64,000 bases of DNA from Sphaeramia orbicularis. Taxonomy: Eukaryota > Chordata > Actinopteri > Kurtiformes > Apogonidae. Of the stretch, positions 1 through 12,600 are shown piece by piece. Under the pieces are notes generated by a model. That model searched no databases, was not told the DNA's origin, and worked only from the letters and a program-made list of their open reading frames with translations. The stretch spans positions 18,302,028 to 18,366,027 of the forward strand of contig NC_043973.1 in assembly GCF_902148855.1 (NCBI RefSeq), written 5' to 3'. The translations under genes and the position numbers were made by a program. Numbering within the stretch: the stretch's first letter is position 1; every line of letters begins with the position of its first letter.

Positions 1-3000
1 ATAGCGCCCTACATGTCCTCCATCCTCGAGGCACTGACTGAAAATATAAGCACAGCGATTCAGGCAATGCAACACACACTGCAGACACGGATGGATGCAG
101 CTCTGAGGGACAAAAATGGAGGCACAGAGGAAACAAAGGTCTGATTTTAACCCATAAAGACCCAAACATCCAGCACTGACCAAAAGCATCTTCTGATCTA
201 AAATGTTTAATACCTGTTGGCCCACTAATCCTATCCATACATGTAAATAATGGAGGTAAAATGCAGTTTGGCATCTTTTTATGGTCGTTCAGAGGCTCTA
301 TAGCACAGGTGTCAAACATCAAAACCAGCCCACCAAAACTTCCAATCCGGCCCACGGGATGAATTTGCAAAGTGCAAAAATTACCCTGAAGATATTAACA
401 GTCAAGGGCATCAAACTCAAAAATAATAGCATAATAACCCACAAATAATTACTCCAAATTTTCTTCTTTAATGTGAAAAAAATGACATTATTCCTATAAA
501 TAATGGCAACACTAATTTTTTCTTTTTGATTTATTGCAAAGAACATTAAATCCTGATATCCTTTAACAATAAAATGTCAATAAACGGAACAAATATGAAC
601 AACCTGAAATATCTAAAGAAAAATAAGTGCAATTTTAACAAATGTTTTGTGCCTTGGTAGATCTGATCCGTAATGCAAATGTATAAATCATAAGTTGAGG
701 CCTAATATTGATAAAATTGTGCTTATTTTTCTTCAGAAATTTCTGTTTTTTTTAGATTATTCACATCTTTTTTGTTTTGGATAGTTTGTAAAATGTAAAA
801 AAAAATTCAGAATTTAAGTTATTTAGGTGTTTTTTTTTTGCACTGAAAAATTTGGAGTTGTCATTATTTATAGGTTTTTATGCTACTATTTTAATGGTTT
901 GGCCTGCTTGAGATCGAATTGGGCTGAATGTGGCCCCTGAACTAAAATGAATTTGACACCCCTGCTCTATAGTAAATGTGGAAACACCGCCATCTTTTGT
1001 AACACTGATACATCAGTCAAACCCATTTAGTTTCACAGTGAATAGAGACACTTGTTTTATGATCGGTTAATGATGTGTTTTGCTGAAAAAGTCTCTTTTT
1101 TGTCATTTTTTTCTGATTTGATCTAATAACCTTTTTATTTACTCTGAGCTTTTATGAACACCTACACAATCAGTGAATTAAATATAGGAAAATACATGAT
1201 TCGCACTGAAAAATGCAAAATGCTGAGGATAATATTACAATAAATGGTAATACATCACTTAGGACACAGGTGTCAAACATGTGGCCCAGGGGCCAAATCC
1301 ACCCTGCCAAAGGGTCCAGTCCGGCCCTTGGGATGAATTTGTGGAATGCAAAAATTTCACTGAAGATATTAACAATCCTTTTAGTTCAGGTTCCACATTC
1401 AGACCAATTCAATCTCAAGTGGGTCAAATCGGTAAAATACTGTCATAATAATACAGAAAAAATGACAACTCCAAATTTTTCTCTTTGTAAATGTAAATAT
1501 TGTCATGTATTTACACAACAACAAAGTTTAATATCACAAAAAATGTGAATAACCTGAACAAATATGAACAACCTGTAATGTCTTAAGAGAAGTGAGTACA
1601 ATTTTAACAACATTCTGTCTGTTATTAACTGTTTTTGTGTATTTGTAGATCCACTGTGATCTGTAAGTTATAATGTACATGTGGAAATGATAAACTGAGG
1701 CAGACTACTGTTAAAATTATACTTATTTTTTCAGTTTGTTCATGTTATTCACATTGTTTGAAAGGATAGTTTGTAAATGTAAACTTTTTCCGAATGTAAA
1801 TTTACTTTATTCGCTCTTAAACCTAGAGAAAAGTTTGAAGTTGACATTATTTATATATTATTATTTCACTGGTTCAGCCCACTTCAGATCAAATTTAGCT
1901 GCGCTAACATGAGTTTGACACCCCTGATTTAGGAAATACACAAAAAATAATTTGGAAGTTGTGACAAAAATAGTCATGGGTCTTTACGAGGTAATTTGAC
2001 TCTGGACTTTTCTTCCGTGCAGGTCCTGTCCACTCTGTGTTCTATCAATCTGGATCAGTGCTACAAGCAGGTGGAGAATCTAAGTGAGAGATTAAAAGAC
2101 TTAAAACAGCGATTTGGACTGAACAACACTCAGCGACTGATTCACTCTGTACATATGGAGATGGAGAAGGTACTGTGTGAACCTGCGTAGGAGGTTCCCT
2201 CTGATGCATTCAGATGCAGGAGGTCAAAGCTACAGAACAATAGTACATGTGTTACAGCTGCTGTATGTGTCTTACAGCTGTTGGACAGTGCTGTCTATAC
2301 CTTAGAGCTTTTCCTCCAGTCATCAGCCAGACTGCAGCCTTCTCAGGTCCCTGTGAAGATGGAGAGAGCTAAAGAAAGAGTTCTGAAGGTAAACACAGTA
2401 TTAGCGCTTCCACATACACTTCAACAAGAAAACAAATATTCACTTTGAATTAGTTGTGATAGATTTTTTCTGACATTTCCTTTGGGCTTTTCACTGAATC
2501 ATGAATGCAGTAGGTCGCAGGTGTCAAACATGCGGCCCGGGGGCCAAATCCAGCCCACCAAAGGGTCCAGTCTGGCCCTTAGGATGAATTTGTGAAACGC
2601 TAAAATTACACTAAAATACTAACAATTATTTTAGTTAGAGGTTCCACAGTTGAACCAGTTCAATCTCAAATGGGTCAGATCAGTAAAATATTCCCCAATA
2701 ACTTATAAATACTCATAACTCCAAATTTTTCTCTTTGTAAAATGTAAATATTTTCATGTATTTACACTAAAACAAAGTATAATTTTGCAAAAAAATGTGA
2801 ACCACCTGAAATTACTTAAGAGAAATAAGTACAATTTTAACAATATTCCACCTGTAAATAAATGTTTTGTGTATTTGTAGACCTACTGTGATCTGTAAGT
2901 TATATATAATGTACACGCGTAAATGATAAATTGAAACATGATATAGTTAAAATTACACTTATTTTTTCAGTTTGTTCGTGTTATTCACAATGTTTGAAAG

Positions 3001-6000
3001 GATAGTTTATAGATGTAAACATTTTCATAATGTAATTTTACTTTTTTCACAGTAAAACATAGAGAAAAGTTTGGAGTTGACATTATTTATTTATTATTAT
3101 GTTATTATTTTACTGGCTCGGCCCACTGCACACCAAATTTAACTGAATGTGGCCCCTGAACTGAAATGAGTTTGACAGCCCTGATTTACAGTATGTGCAG
3201 TGCAAGTCTACATATTATGTCCAGACTGCTCTTAAGTTATCACACATTTGTCTGTCAGTACAAATACTTCTTTCTGTACAAAACAATGAAAAGTGTGTAC
3301 TTGTATGTGAACAGCAACTGGACTATGACAGTAGAATCGTCCAGAGGAGACTCTATCATGAAGCTCTACTGGAGATCACTCTGCCTGCTCTCACCAAGAC
3401 GATGGACAAAAAGTGGAAAACTGTGAGTCAAAGACAGAAAAAAACTGAACTCATGTGCATCTGATTTAACTGAAATACTATAATTCTATGTAATCCTTTT
3501 TGTATTTTGTGTGTGCAGGAGCTCCAGCAGTTTGAACAGTACATTTTCTCAGATTACAGCAGTTTCATCCTCATTCATAATGTCTACGATGATGTGCTGA
3601 GGAACATCCTTAGTAAGGAGATTGAAACAGGTAAAAACACACAAAAGAATTTGGATCAACCAAAAAAAAAAATACAATGTATTTTCTGTGGAATATACAC
3701 CAAATATGATCTGAAACACAGTTAAAGCCAGATTAGTTGGTGTATCAGTGCCCAGTCACTTTCTGTCTTCACACTGGATTACTGCAGGTTTTGGGTGGTT
3801 AAAATACAAATGAAATAAAGCTACATTTTTTACATTTACATTTATTCACACTGTTGCACATTAAGTTGGATAAAAATATTTGTACTTCATGAAATGATTG
3901 TGACAATGCGATTTATTTTTGATAAAGTGTAACTGGGACCTGGCGTGTAATCACTGAACCAGGTCAAAGGTGATTATTGATGTGGTTACTGATGTGTGTA
4001 AATAGGAATAAAAAGAGGAGTGTGTCTGAAAACAAAATTATTCCAAAATTACTTCTTAATGGTTCAGCAGTGTAATTATTGAAATGCAAGTGCGCCTCCT
4101 GGTATTTAAAGAAGGTACTGCATGTTGGGAACAAGAGGTCATTTACAGAAAGTCTTCAATTTTACATTTAAGCCTGAAATTACCATAAAAATAAAAATGC
4201 CCAAAGATGTAGGTTTTGTATTATTATTGATTATTTTACTCATTTTTCTATTTAGTTTCATTGTCATGGAGGGACAGAAAAAAATTTCTTACATGATTTG
4301 GAAAATTTTAAGATAATAATACTACTATGCCAGTTACTAAGTGTTTGTTGTGCTTTTGTAGATTCACTTTGCATAATGCACATATATGAATGATAAACTG
4401 AGGCATAATATTGTTAAAATTGCACTTATTTTTCTCTAGAAATTTCAGGTTGTTCATTTTTGTTCAAGATAATCACTTTTTTTATTATTAAATTTTTTTG
4501 TTCAGTGTTTTTATTACCTATCTAGTCAAAGAAAAGCATAATACAGTCATTGTTTTTTGTTTTTTAACCCAAACCCATGAACATTCCCACTCTGTTGCAC
4601 CAAAAAAAAAAAAAAATCTAATAAATAAATAAATAATTGACAATAATAAATAAATAAATACATAAATAAGGAACACAGACATTAGTCACATACTCGTATC
4701 AATAAGACTACTCTGGAATAAGTGAGGGATCTTCCTCTTTTATGCGATTCAGAACAGGTTGCCAGGTACTGAAAAACTTAATGGCGCACCCTCTTATAGA
4801 ATATCTGATTTTTTCCAATGTTAAGTGATGTAAAAGATCCAGAAGCCAAGATTTAAATGTTAGAGGTTGTTTATCTTTCCATTTTAGTAGTATTAGTCTA
4901 CGAGTTAGAAGAGTGGTGAAGATAATTAGATTTTTAGATTTTTGGTTAAAAGAATGCGATGTAATGCCAAATATTGCAGTTGTTGCCTCGGGTTCAATAT
5001 GAGACCCTGTTACAGGTTGGGCACATGAGGTCATTTACAGAAAGTCTTCAATTGTACATTTAAGCCAGAAATTACCATAAAAATAAAAATGCCAAAAGAT
5101 GTAGGTTTTGTATTATTATTGATTATTTTACTCATTTTTCTATTTAGTTTCATTGTCATGGAGGGACAGAAAAAATGTTCTTACATGTTGGATGATTTGG
5201 AAAATTTCAATACAATAACAATACTATGCTTGTTACTAAGTGTTTGTTGTGCTTTTGTAGATTCACTTTGCATAATGCACATATATGAATGATAAACTGA
5301 GGCATAATATTGTTAAAATTGCACTTATTTTTCTCTAGAAATTTCAGGTTGTTCATTTTTGTTCAAGATAATCACTTTTTTTATTATTAAATTTTTTTGT
5401 TCAGTGTTTTTATTACATATCTAGTCAAAGAAAAGCATAATACAGTCATTGTTTTTTTTTTGTTTTTGAACCCAAACCCATGAACATTTCCACCCTGTTG
5501 CACCAAAAAAAAAAAAAAGAAAAAAAAAAAATCTAATAAATAAATAAATAATTGACAATAATAAATAAATAAATAAATACATAAATAACGAACACAGACA
5601 TTAGTCATAGACTCATATCAATTAAGACTACTCTGGAATAAGTGAGGGATCTTCCTCTTTTATGTGTACAGGTTGCCAGATACTGAAAAATTTATTGGCG
5701 CATCCTCTTATGGAATATTTGATTTTTTCCAATGTTAAGTGATGTAAAAGATCCAGAAACAAAGATTTAAATGTTAGAGGTTGTTTATCTTTCCATTTTA
5801 GTAGTATTAGTCTATGAGTTAGAAGAGTGGTGAAGACAATTAGATTTTTAGATTTTTGGTTAAAAGAATGCGATGTAATGCCAAATATTGCAGTTGTTGC
5901 CTCGGGTTCAATATGAGACCCTGTTACAGGTTGGGCACATGAGGTCATTTACAGAAAGTCTTCAATTTTTTTTTACATTTAAGCTTGAAATTACCATAAA

Positions 6001-9000
6001 AATAAAAATGCCAAAAGATGTAGGTTTTGTATTATTATTGATTATTTTACTCATTTTTCTATTTAGTTTCATTGTCATGGAGAGACAGAAAATATTTGTG
6101 TACATGTCAGGTTGATTTGGAAAATTTTAAGACAATAACAATACTATGCCTGTTACTAAATATTTGTTGTGCTTTTGTAGACCCACTTTGCATAATGCAC
6201 ATATATGAATGATAAACTGAGGCATAATATTGTTAAAATTGTGCTTATTTTTCTCTAGAAATTTCAGGTTGTTCAAGATAATCACTTTTTTTAAATTATT
6301 ATTTAATTTAACCCTTTCATGCATAGTGTTCACTCCAGTGGACAGTTATTCTACAGCTGTTTTCTTATATATTCATGGGTTTTGTTGTTTTAGTTCTATA
6401 TCAGCCAACACAGTGGACACTTATGCACCATCCCATACACTGCAGTTCATACCATTACTGTAAATTTGCTGTTCTTGATAAACCTGATCTGCAGTAATAT
6501 GTTTCAGTGTAAATCAATTGCTAGTTATTATTAGACTGTAATTAAGTTTTCTTAATCAAAAAGGTTTGTTTTTTGCATTTTATCTCCATGAAGTGAGTAA
6601 TAATTAGTATTTGAGAAAGTTAAAATTTGAGAAAACATCAGATTAGCGGCAGGAATTTTTTTTTATTTCATAGTTTTCACACAGTGTATCACTTTTTGAT
6701 GATGGGTTTTAAATAGATGTTTCTTTGCTTCAAAAACTAAACGTATGGTGTCCAGCTGAGTGGACATTTTTGTAACTCCATGAAAAATAGGTTCATACCT
6801 AAAGACAAATAAAAACACTCAGGAAAAAAAAAATCTCACCTAAGGTTCTCATAATTCATGCATGAAAGGGTTAATCTTTAATTGTACTTTTTTCACTAAA
6901 ACAAAGAGAAAAGTTTAGAGTTGTCATTATTTACAGGCTGTTCACTATTATTTACTGGTCTGGCATGTTTGAGATCATATTTGGCTATGTGGCCCCTGAA
7001 CTAAAAGGGGTTTGACACCCCTGTTCTAAGGTGTTCTTAACCCTTTCAGGCATGAAATACGAGAGGCTTTATCAAGATTTTTTTCCTGAGTGATTTTATT
7101 CCTCTAGGCATTAAAAAAATGTGATTGAATATTTTTTTATGAACCTATTTTGCAAAAATATCTACTCAGCTGGACACCATGCATTTAATTTTTGAAGCAA
7201 TGAAACATATTTACTGATATAATGTGTGAAAACTATGAAATAAAAACATTTTTAATGCAGCTAATCTGATGTTTTCTCATATTTTAACATACACTAGTAC
7301 TAGTCATTACTCACTTCATGGAGATAATATGCAAAAAAAAACCTTTTTGTCAAAAAAAAAACTGTTAATTGCATTCTAATAACGATAGCAAGCAACTGAT
7401 TTACACTCAAACAGGTTACAGCAGATCAGGTTTATGAAGAAAAGCAAAGTTACAGTAACGGTTTGAATTGCAGAGTATGGCTGATATGGAACTAAAACTG
7501 ATGTGAAACTAAAACAACAAAATCCATGAATATACAGAGAACAGCTGTAGAATAGCTGTCTACTGTAGTGACCACTATGCATGAAAGGGTTAAAACACTC
7601 TGAATCTGAGTATCTGTTAAATATTACATGTGACCAAACTCATTCTTTTTTTGGTTCTTTTTTTCAGCGGTCCAGGATGCTGCCAGTAAGAAGAGCAACA
7701 ATCTGTTCCTGGATACATCGGATCTGGCCATCAGTCAGTACAGCCTCCTGGGTCAGACCCCTCCTCGTTCTGCACCAGGCAGCCCAGCCATCCACGCTCG
7801 AGATTCCTCTTGTGTTGTTCCTGCTCAAGATAATGAATCTGCTCCCACTGTGGAGGAGGAAAATCAGAAAGTCCTATCTTATCCAGAACCCAATGCTGAT
7901 GCCATACCTGACCCCAGTGGCTCCCAAACATCAGAGGTTCTGTCTCCAGTTATCGTGGTGACTCAGGAAATTGATGCATCTGTGACCAAGGAGGATTCTT
8001 GCATTGAGAAATCATGTGAAGATGTTCATCCTGGAGCCGCCACACCATCAGCAGTGGATTCACCTGCAACTGGACCCTGCAGCTCTGACACAGATCCACC
8101 TAAAATAGAAGAACCACCAGAATCACCTGACACTACTATCCTGGTCTCTCCTGACCGTTTACTGTCCTCTGAGTCCACCCCACCGTCCACAGATGTCCCA
8201 GCTGATAGTGCTCAAAGTGATCGTCCTTCACCCCCTGAAACCTCTGCTCCACCGGATCATACAACCTCAGATCAGGGATCAGAGGAGTCGCCATCACCCC
8301 CTCCCAGCACAGACAGCACAGTGAAAATGAGCCTCGTCTCTCTGAGTGAAGCGATTGTTTGTAACTCTGCAGCACCTGTGGAAAGAAATACTATGGTTCA
8401 GCAGTCGACAGACAGAGCTGTGTATCTGACAGGAGACATTAGAGACAACTGGGAGATGGACAGAGTGAAAGAGGAGAATCAGAAAGAGGCAGCAGAGAAG
8501 GAGGAAGTTACAGAGAAACAGGAGTCAGAGGGACAAGAGAAAGAAAAAGTAAAAGATGAAGAAGAATCAGAGGGACAAGAGAAAGAAAAAGTAAAGGATG
8601 AAGAAGAGGCGGAGGGACAAGAGAAAGAAAAAGATGAAGGAGAATCAGAGGGACAAGAGGAAGAAAAAGTAAAAGACAAAGAAGAGGTGGAGGGACAAGA
8701 GAAAGAAAAAGTAAAAGACAAAGAAGAGGTGGAGGGACAAGAGGAAGAAAAAGTAAAAGACAAAGAAGAGGTGGAGGGACAAGAGAAAGACAAAGTAAAA
8801 GATGGAGAATCAGAGGGACAAGAGAAAGAAAAAGTAAAAGACAAAGAAGAATCAGAGGAACAAGAGAAAGAAAAAGTAAAGGATGAAGAAGTGGTGGACG
8901 GACAAGACAAAGAAAAAGTAAAAGATGAAGAAGAGGTGGAGGGACAAGACAAAGAAAAGGTGACTGAGAAAGAAGAGGGAGAAGGACAAGAGAAAGAAAA

Positions 9001-9466
9001 AGTGAAAGATGAAGAAGAGTCAGATGGACAACACAGAGAAAAAGTGACTGACAATGAAGAGAGGGATGAACAAGAGACTGAAAATGCAATTGAGAAAGAG
9101 CAGACAGAGGAAGAAGAGAAGGAGATGACAAAAGAAGCGAGTGGTGAAAGCTGCTGCAGGCCCTGTGAATCACCAGCAGAGGACGCTGTCATGTTGACAC
9201 CATCTCAGGTGGTCAGGGAGGAGGAGGTAAATAAGGAGAAGACAGAAGAAAATGAGAAGAAGGCAGAAAATCAAGAAGATCGAGCAGAAAAAGATGCAAA
9301 TATAGACGAAGAGGAGGAGGCGGTTCTTCAGCCAATCAAATCCCAGCCAGAGGGCGGTGCTGAGCTGCCATTGGACAGTGTGGCTGTCATCAGAGGACTT
9401 GTCACTGAGGTTATTGAGGTGGAAACAATCGTGTCACCATGTCCTGACAGCAGTTTTGCACCCTGA
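1..9466 (+). CDS. niban1: Niban apoptosis regulator 1 (FAM129A), 3' portion
   Basis: Six exons are visible: 1-138 (5' incomplete), 2023-2169, 2278-2388, 3315-3422, 3519-3630 and 7668-9466. All have GT/AG borders and join in one frame to 804 residues plus TGA. Recognised from memory of human NIBAN1: the exon at 3519 reads ELQQFEQYIFSDY (human ELQKYEQFIFADH), followed by NVYDDVLRNIL; the 2023 exon has CYKQVENLSERLKDLK. The N-terminal part (PH-like region) lies left of the window. NIBAN1 is a cytoplasmic protein induced by ER and genotoxic stress and linked to translation control and survival signalling. The last exon is long and low-complexity: a Pro/Ser/Thr-rich stretch, then a Glu/Lys repeat, as in the acidic tail of NIBAN1 rather than NIBAN2. 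Introns are crowded with transposons; the 3631-7667 intron is the largest. Confidence 0.9.
304..964. mobile_element. Non-autonomous hAT element with 8-bp target duplication
   Basis: The ends are CACAGGTGTCAAAC and GTTTGACACCCCTG-like inverted repeats, typical of a very common fish hAT family (CAGGGGTGTCAAAC). The flanks carry a perfect 8-bp direct repeat CTCTATAG at 296-303 and 965-972, the size expected for hAT. The interior is AT-rich and noncoding. It lies in a niban1 intron. Confidence 0.8.
1265..1926. mobile_element. Non-autonomous hAT element, second copy
   Basis: Same family and orientation as the copy at 304-964, with CACAGGTGTCAAAC at the left and TTTGACACCCCTG at the right. Flanking 8-mers ACTTAGGA (1257-1264) and ATTTAGGA (1927-1934) match at 7 of 8 positions, consistent with an older target duplication. 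It is in the same niban1 intron. Confidence 0.75.
2518..3183. mobile_element. Non-autonomous hAT element, third copy
   Basis: Same family again, starting CAGGTGTCAAACATG and ending GAGTTTGACAGCCCTG. No flanking 8-mer duplication can be recognised, so it is older or rearranged. It occupies the niban1 intron between the 2278 and 3315 exons. Confidence 0.7.
4708..5034 (-). mobile_element. L1-like LINE ORF2 C-terminal fragment, array unit 1
   Basis: The minus strand encodes a continuous ~108-residue frame containing RRLILLKWKDKQPLTFKSW and LTLEKIRYSIRG. This resembles the extreme C-terminus of fish L1/Tx1-type reverse transcriptase polyproteins (a KAILxKWKDxxPPTxxxW-like motif). It is 5'-truncated and lacks the RT domain. 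Class is inferred from the motif only. Confidence 0.55.
5628..5948 (-). mobile_element. L1-like LINE ORF2 C-terminal fragment, array unit 2
   Basis: A near-identical second copy of the 4708-5034 fragment, shorter by two codons in the region near VLNRIKEE. It arose by tandem duplication together with its surroundings, not by an independent insertion. Confidence 0.55.
6301..7023. mobile_element. Right part of a fourth hAT copy, split by a MITE
   Basis: After the tandem array, sequence of the same hAT family resumes at about 6875 and ends GGTTTGACACCCCTG at 7009-7023. The MITE at 6312-6870 splits its interior. No left terminus was found upstream of the tandem array, so the element is incomplete or rearranged. 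Confidence 0.6.
6312..6870. mobile_element. piggyBac-like MITE (TTAA target)
   Basis: TTAA at 6308-6311 and 6871-6874 flanks a 559-bp element with inverted ends CCCTTTCATGCAT and ATGCATGAAAGGG. TTAA target duplication with CCC...GGG termini is characteristic of piggyBac-type elements. No transposase frame is present. Confidence 0.8.
7041..7589. mobile_element. piggyBac-like MITE, second copy, opposite orientation
   Basis: TTAA at 7037-7040 and 7590-7593 flanks 549 bp with ends CCCTTTCAGGCATGA and TGCATGAAAGGG. Internal sequence matches the 6312-6870 element in reverse complement, so the two copies form a large inverted repeat with a ~170-bp spacer inside one niban1 intron. Confidence 0.8.
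8521..9060 (+). repeat. Acidic tandem repeat inside the last niban1 exon
   Basis: About a dozen imperfect in-frame units of roughly 36-45 bp encode variants of SEGQEKEKVKDEEE (also VEGQEEEKVKDKEE). Nearly all differences between units keep the frame and the Glu/Lys character. The antisense frames stay open across the array only because GAA/AAA-rich codons contain no antisense stops; they are not genes. Such arrays gain and lose units easily, so the length probably varies between individuals and species. Confidence 0.9.
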
Positions 9467-9647
9467 CATCCTGTTACTATGACAACTGTAAAACAACGTA
9501 ATGACTACTGAGTTTATGTTTCTCCCTCAGGATTATACAGAGTTAGAAATCAGTCCATTATTCCAGAAACACATTTTACATTATTTAAATTAAAATGAGC
9601 ATTTTTCATAATTAACCACGTTTTACTGTATCTGTTGGAATACATAC

Positions 9648-9653
9648 AATAAA
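9648..9653 (+). promoter_or_regulatory. Candidate poly(A) signal of niban1
   Basis: A canonical AATAAA lies about 180 bp after the niban1 stop codon, giving a short 3' UTR. It is the first canonical signal downstream of the stop on this strand. Confidence 0.6.
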
Positions 9654-12600
9654 CACCAAAGTCTTTCTACAACTTGACTTTCTGTTGATAATTAAGAAGG
9701 TCACATATCATCAACATTAGATCTTAAAGCAGTGGTTTCAACTAGTCTGAGAATAGTGTAACACCACCAACAGTGAAATTTAAGACTTAGTGTATTTCCT
9801 GTTCTGTTGCAGTGGGGTTGGACGTCAGTAATGCTTCAGATGTGAGTATAGAAAATCGGCTAAAATTTGCTTAGAGGTCTTATTTATGTCTTTGTGCATA
9901 AGAAATCAGTATAAGTGAATCCCCAAAGGAACTTTGTGTTGGTAAATGCTAGTTATGCAAATTTACAGGATTTCAGTTCTGTTGCAACATGTTGATGGTC
10001 ATATGAACTATGTTGTCAGCTCAAAAATGTCCAATTTCATCACAATTAATGCTATATTTTCATGTCACAAATGGCCAAGTTATATTTCAACTGAATTTAC
10101 CTGAAAAACAAATATTCTATTCTTTTAGATTCCCCAGTTTTTCTTACAAGATTATATACTACATATCACATGTTTTATTTTTACAGGTTGCAATATGGAG
10201 TATGGTGCTGATCCATCCTGCTTATGTTACGCCAATACATACATTAAGAATGTCACACGTCACTTTAAATCAACAGTTTTCGAATAATAAGCATTTTTAT
10301 AAAGAAATAACAATTCTATATTGTTATTTACTCTTTAGTATGATGATAAACTATACAATAAATAATTATGATCCTAGTTTTTGCACAGGGATCATTTGTG
10401 GAAACGGTGACATGGCTGCCGAGCATCAGTATGATGGGATCTGTAACAACCATGTCACATCCGTCCACTGACACATTTTGTGTTTTTGTGTCAGCTGTTA
10501 TTGTTTTAGACCCACAATACTAACATTTATGAATAAGAGGAGAATTAACAATAGTAAGTATATAAGTTTATTACTAATAAAGTACTGGTACTGACCAGAT
10601 CATCATGGGTAATGTCACATCCGTCCACCAGCAAAAGTTTTCACATACACGTGCTATTCAAAATCCAATATTTCTGAAAATATAGCTTCCACTGTCAAAT
10701 AATATCAGTAGTCTGTGCACAAAGGTATTAGCATTATTTCAACACAGTTCTATGCATTTCTTACGACTTGCTTTTTTGACAAAAATGGCCGCTCATTCAA
10801 CCCCCTAAGTAAATTTTAGCTGAAGTTACTGGATGATGCTTGACATTTGTTGTTGGTGTTTTTACAGTGACTTTATTTTTCTATCTTCCAATACAATATC
10901 AAAGCCTTCATACCCAAAATATTTAACAAGAGTGTTTTCATGCATAAGGTGCAATATAATTCAAATTATTATTGTGCTACACACATTTGCAACAAACACT
11001 AAATTTAATCGATTTAAGACCTGTTATATTAAAGACACATCGATGACTAAAATTAAAATTATTAGATTTTAGACTTAACTAAAACCGTGACCAAGAATCA
11101 GACACTTGTACAGAAAGTGAAACTGTCTCTTTATTCATAAAAAATTTGAGTTCACATTCAGGTTTAGATGTTCTAAGTCAGCCCTGTTAAAGCTGTGTCG
11201 TACTTTCATTATGATGAAGATGCAGAAAATATTTGTGAACATATCAAGCATAGGTGGATAATTTTAGGTGATTTTTTTAAATGGAAATCCTTGTTTCACT
11301 ATAGTCAGTTTTTGCTACATCTACATAACTCACATTAGCAAAAAGCAACTTCCATGAGAAACAAAAGAGATTAAAAATGGAGTTTTATTTTCCTGGTGAT
11401 TTCTTGCCTTTAAATTAGTTCTTGTCTCGGCGATGAATTTCTGCCCAGGTTAAAGTAGGGAAAATATGAATCCTGCTCAAAACTCAACCCATGACTTACT
11501 TTGTTATAGATTTACAAAGGATGTTTGTGTACTGGGTTGTTACTAAACTTGTAAAACTTGTTGCCTTTTCCTTTTAAGGCCGCCTGTTATTTTTTTGACC
11601 TGTGCTAGTACTGTAATATGTTTGGCCTTTTACATCCTGAGCTGTGTTTTATACTCCACTGATCAACAAATGGTACAAAATGCTAAAAAAATAAACAGGA
11701 GACATAGCATCTGAATATTTTGCTATGAACTTGTCTAAGAAGCAAGATAAAACATTAAACTGATCTCAGAAAGTGTTTTGCTGTTAAGCGCTTACTGTCA
11801 AATCATTGTATTTACACATTGTCCCGATGCCGCCTTTTAGTATCATGTATTTGTGAACACATATTAAACCAGAAAAATCATATGAAATGCCAATTTTTAT
11901 TTTAGCAAACAACTTGATGAAAGACAGAAATGGAGAAAATGTAGTCCAGTACTCGCTTACAGTTTACAGTGTCTTGGTAAATATCAATAAAACTATAATA
12001 AAAAAACATAGTCGATATACATACGGTATTATAATAACTTACTATAAAAACAAAACATAACCATGCAAACTTCAACTATATGTGCAAATATGCCTATAAA
12101 TAATACAGTATGTGGCTAACTGTCAGTGTCCTGCAAATCCAGTATGTCTTACACAGTATCCTCTTCATTAAGGTAAGGTATATAAGGTAGTTTAGTTCAT
12201 GGCACAATGCATTTATTCTGGAAAGAAACATTCGCATTATTCACCCAGCTAACCCTGCTATTTAAGTCTATGAGTGATTAACCACAGTCCTTGGTGTATT
12301 TAGAAATTGACCTTGTCTGTAAGTGTTGCAATAGCCCTAGGAATACAGGCTCAACAATGATATTGTGTGCAGGACACAGGACATCCTGCTATAGACAGGA
12401 AATATACCAGTTAAAACACAACTGATGGGACCAGAGCTCTGCTTTTAAAAGCACAGAAACTACAGCTTCTGATGTCTTTATTTCTTTTATCAAGGAGGGT
12501 GGGTTCCCTTGACTGACTGTCTAGGAAATGTTAAAAATGCAGATTAAGCATGAGTACATTTACCCTCAAGGACCCTGTTAGTTACAGTTTTGGACAAACT

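Larger units (their letters stand above)
4123..6300. repeat. Tandem array of a ~0.9-kb composite repeat (about 2.4 units)
   Basis: The phrase GAGGTCATTTACAGAAAG starts units near 4135, 5030 and 5940, giving spacings of about 0.9 kb. Units 1 and 2 are nearly identical for their full length; unit 3 is partial. Each unit combines hAT-family internal sequence (as in the 304-964 type), an A/T-rich simple stretch and an inverted L1-like 3' fragment. This implies an L1 scrap inserted in a hAT copy, followed by tandem duplication of the composite. Confidence 0.8.

Noticed and set aside
8479-9192. Long antisense open frames (Ser/Leu/Phe-rich, about 220-237 residues) across the niban1 acidic exon
   Set aside because: They are the reverse reading of a GAA/AAA-rich repeat, which lacks antisense stops by composition. 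No splice, start or homology evidence.
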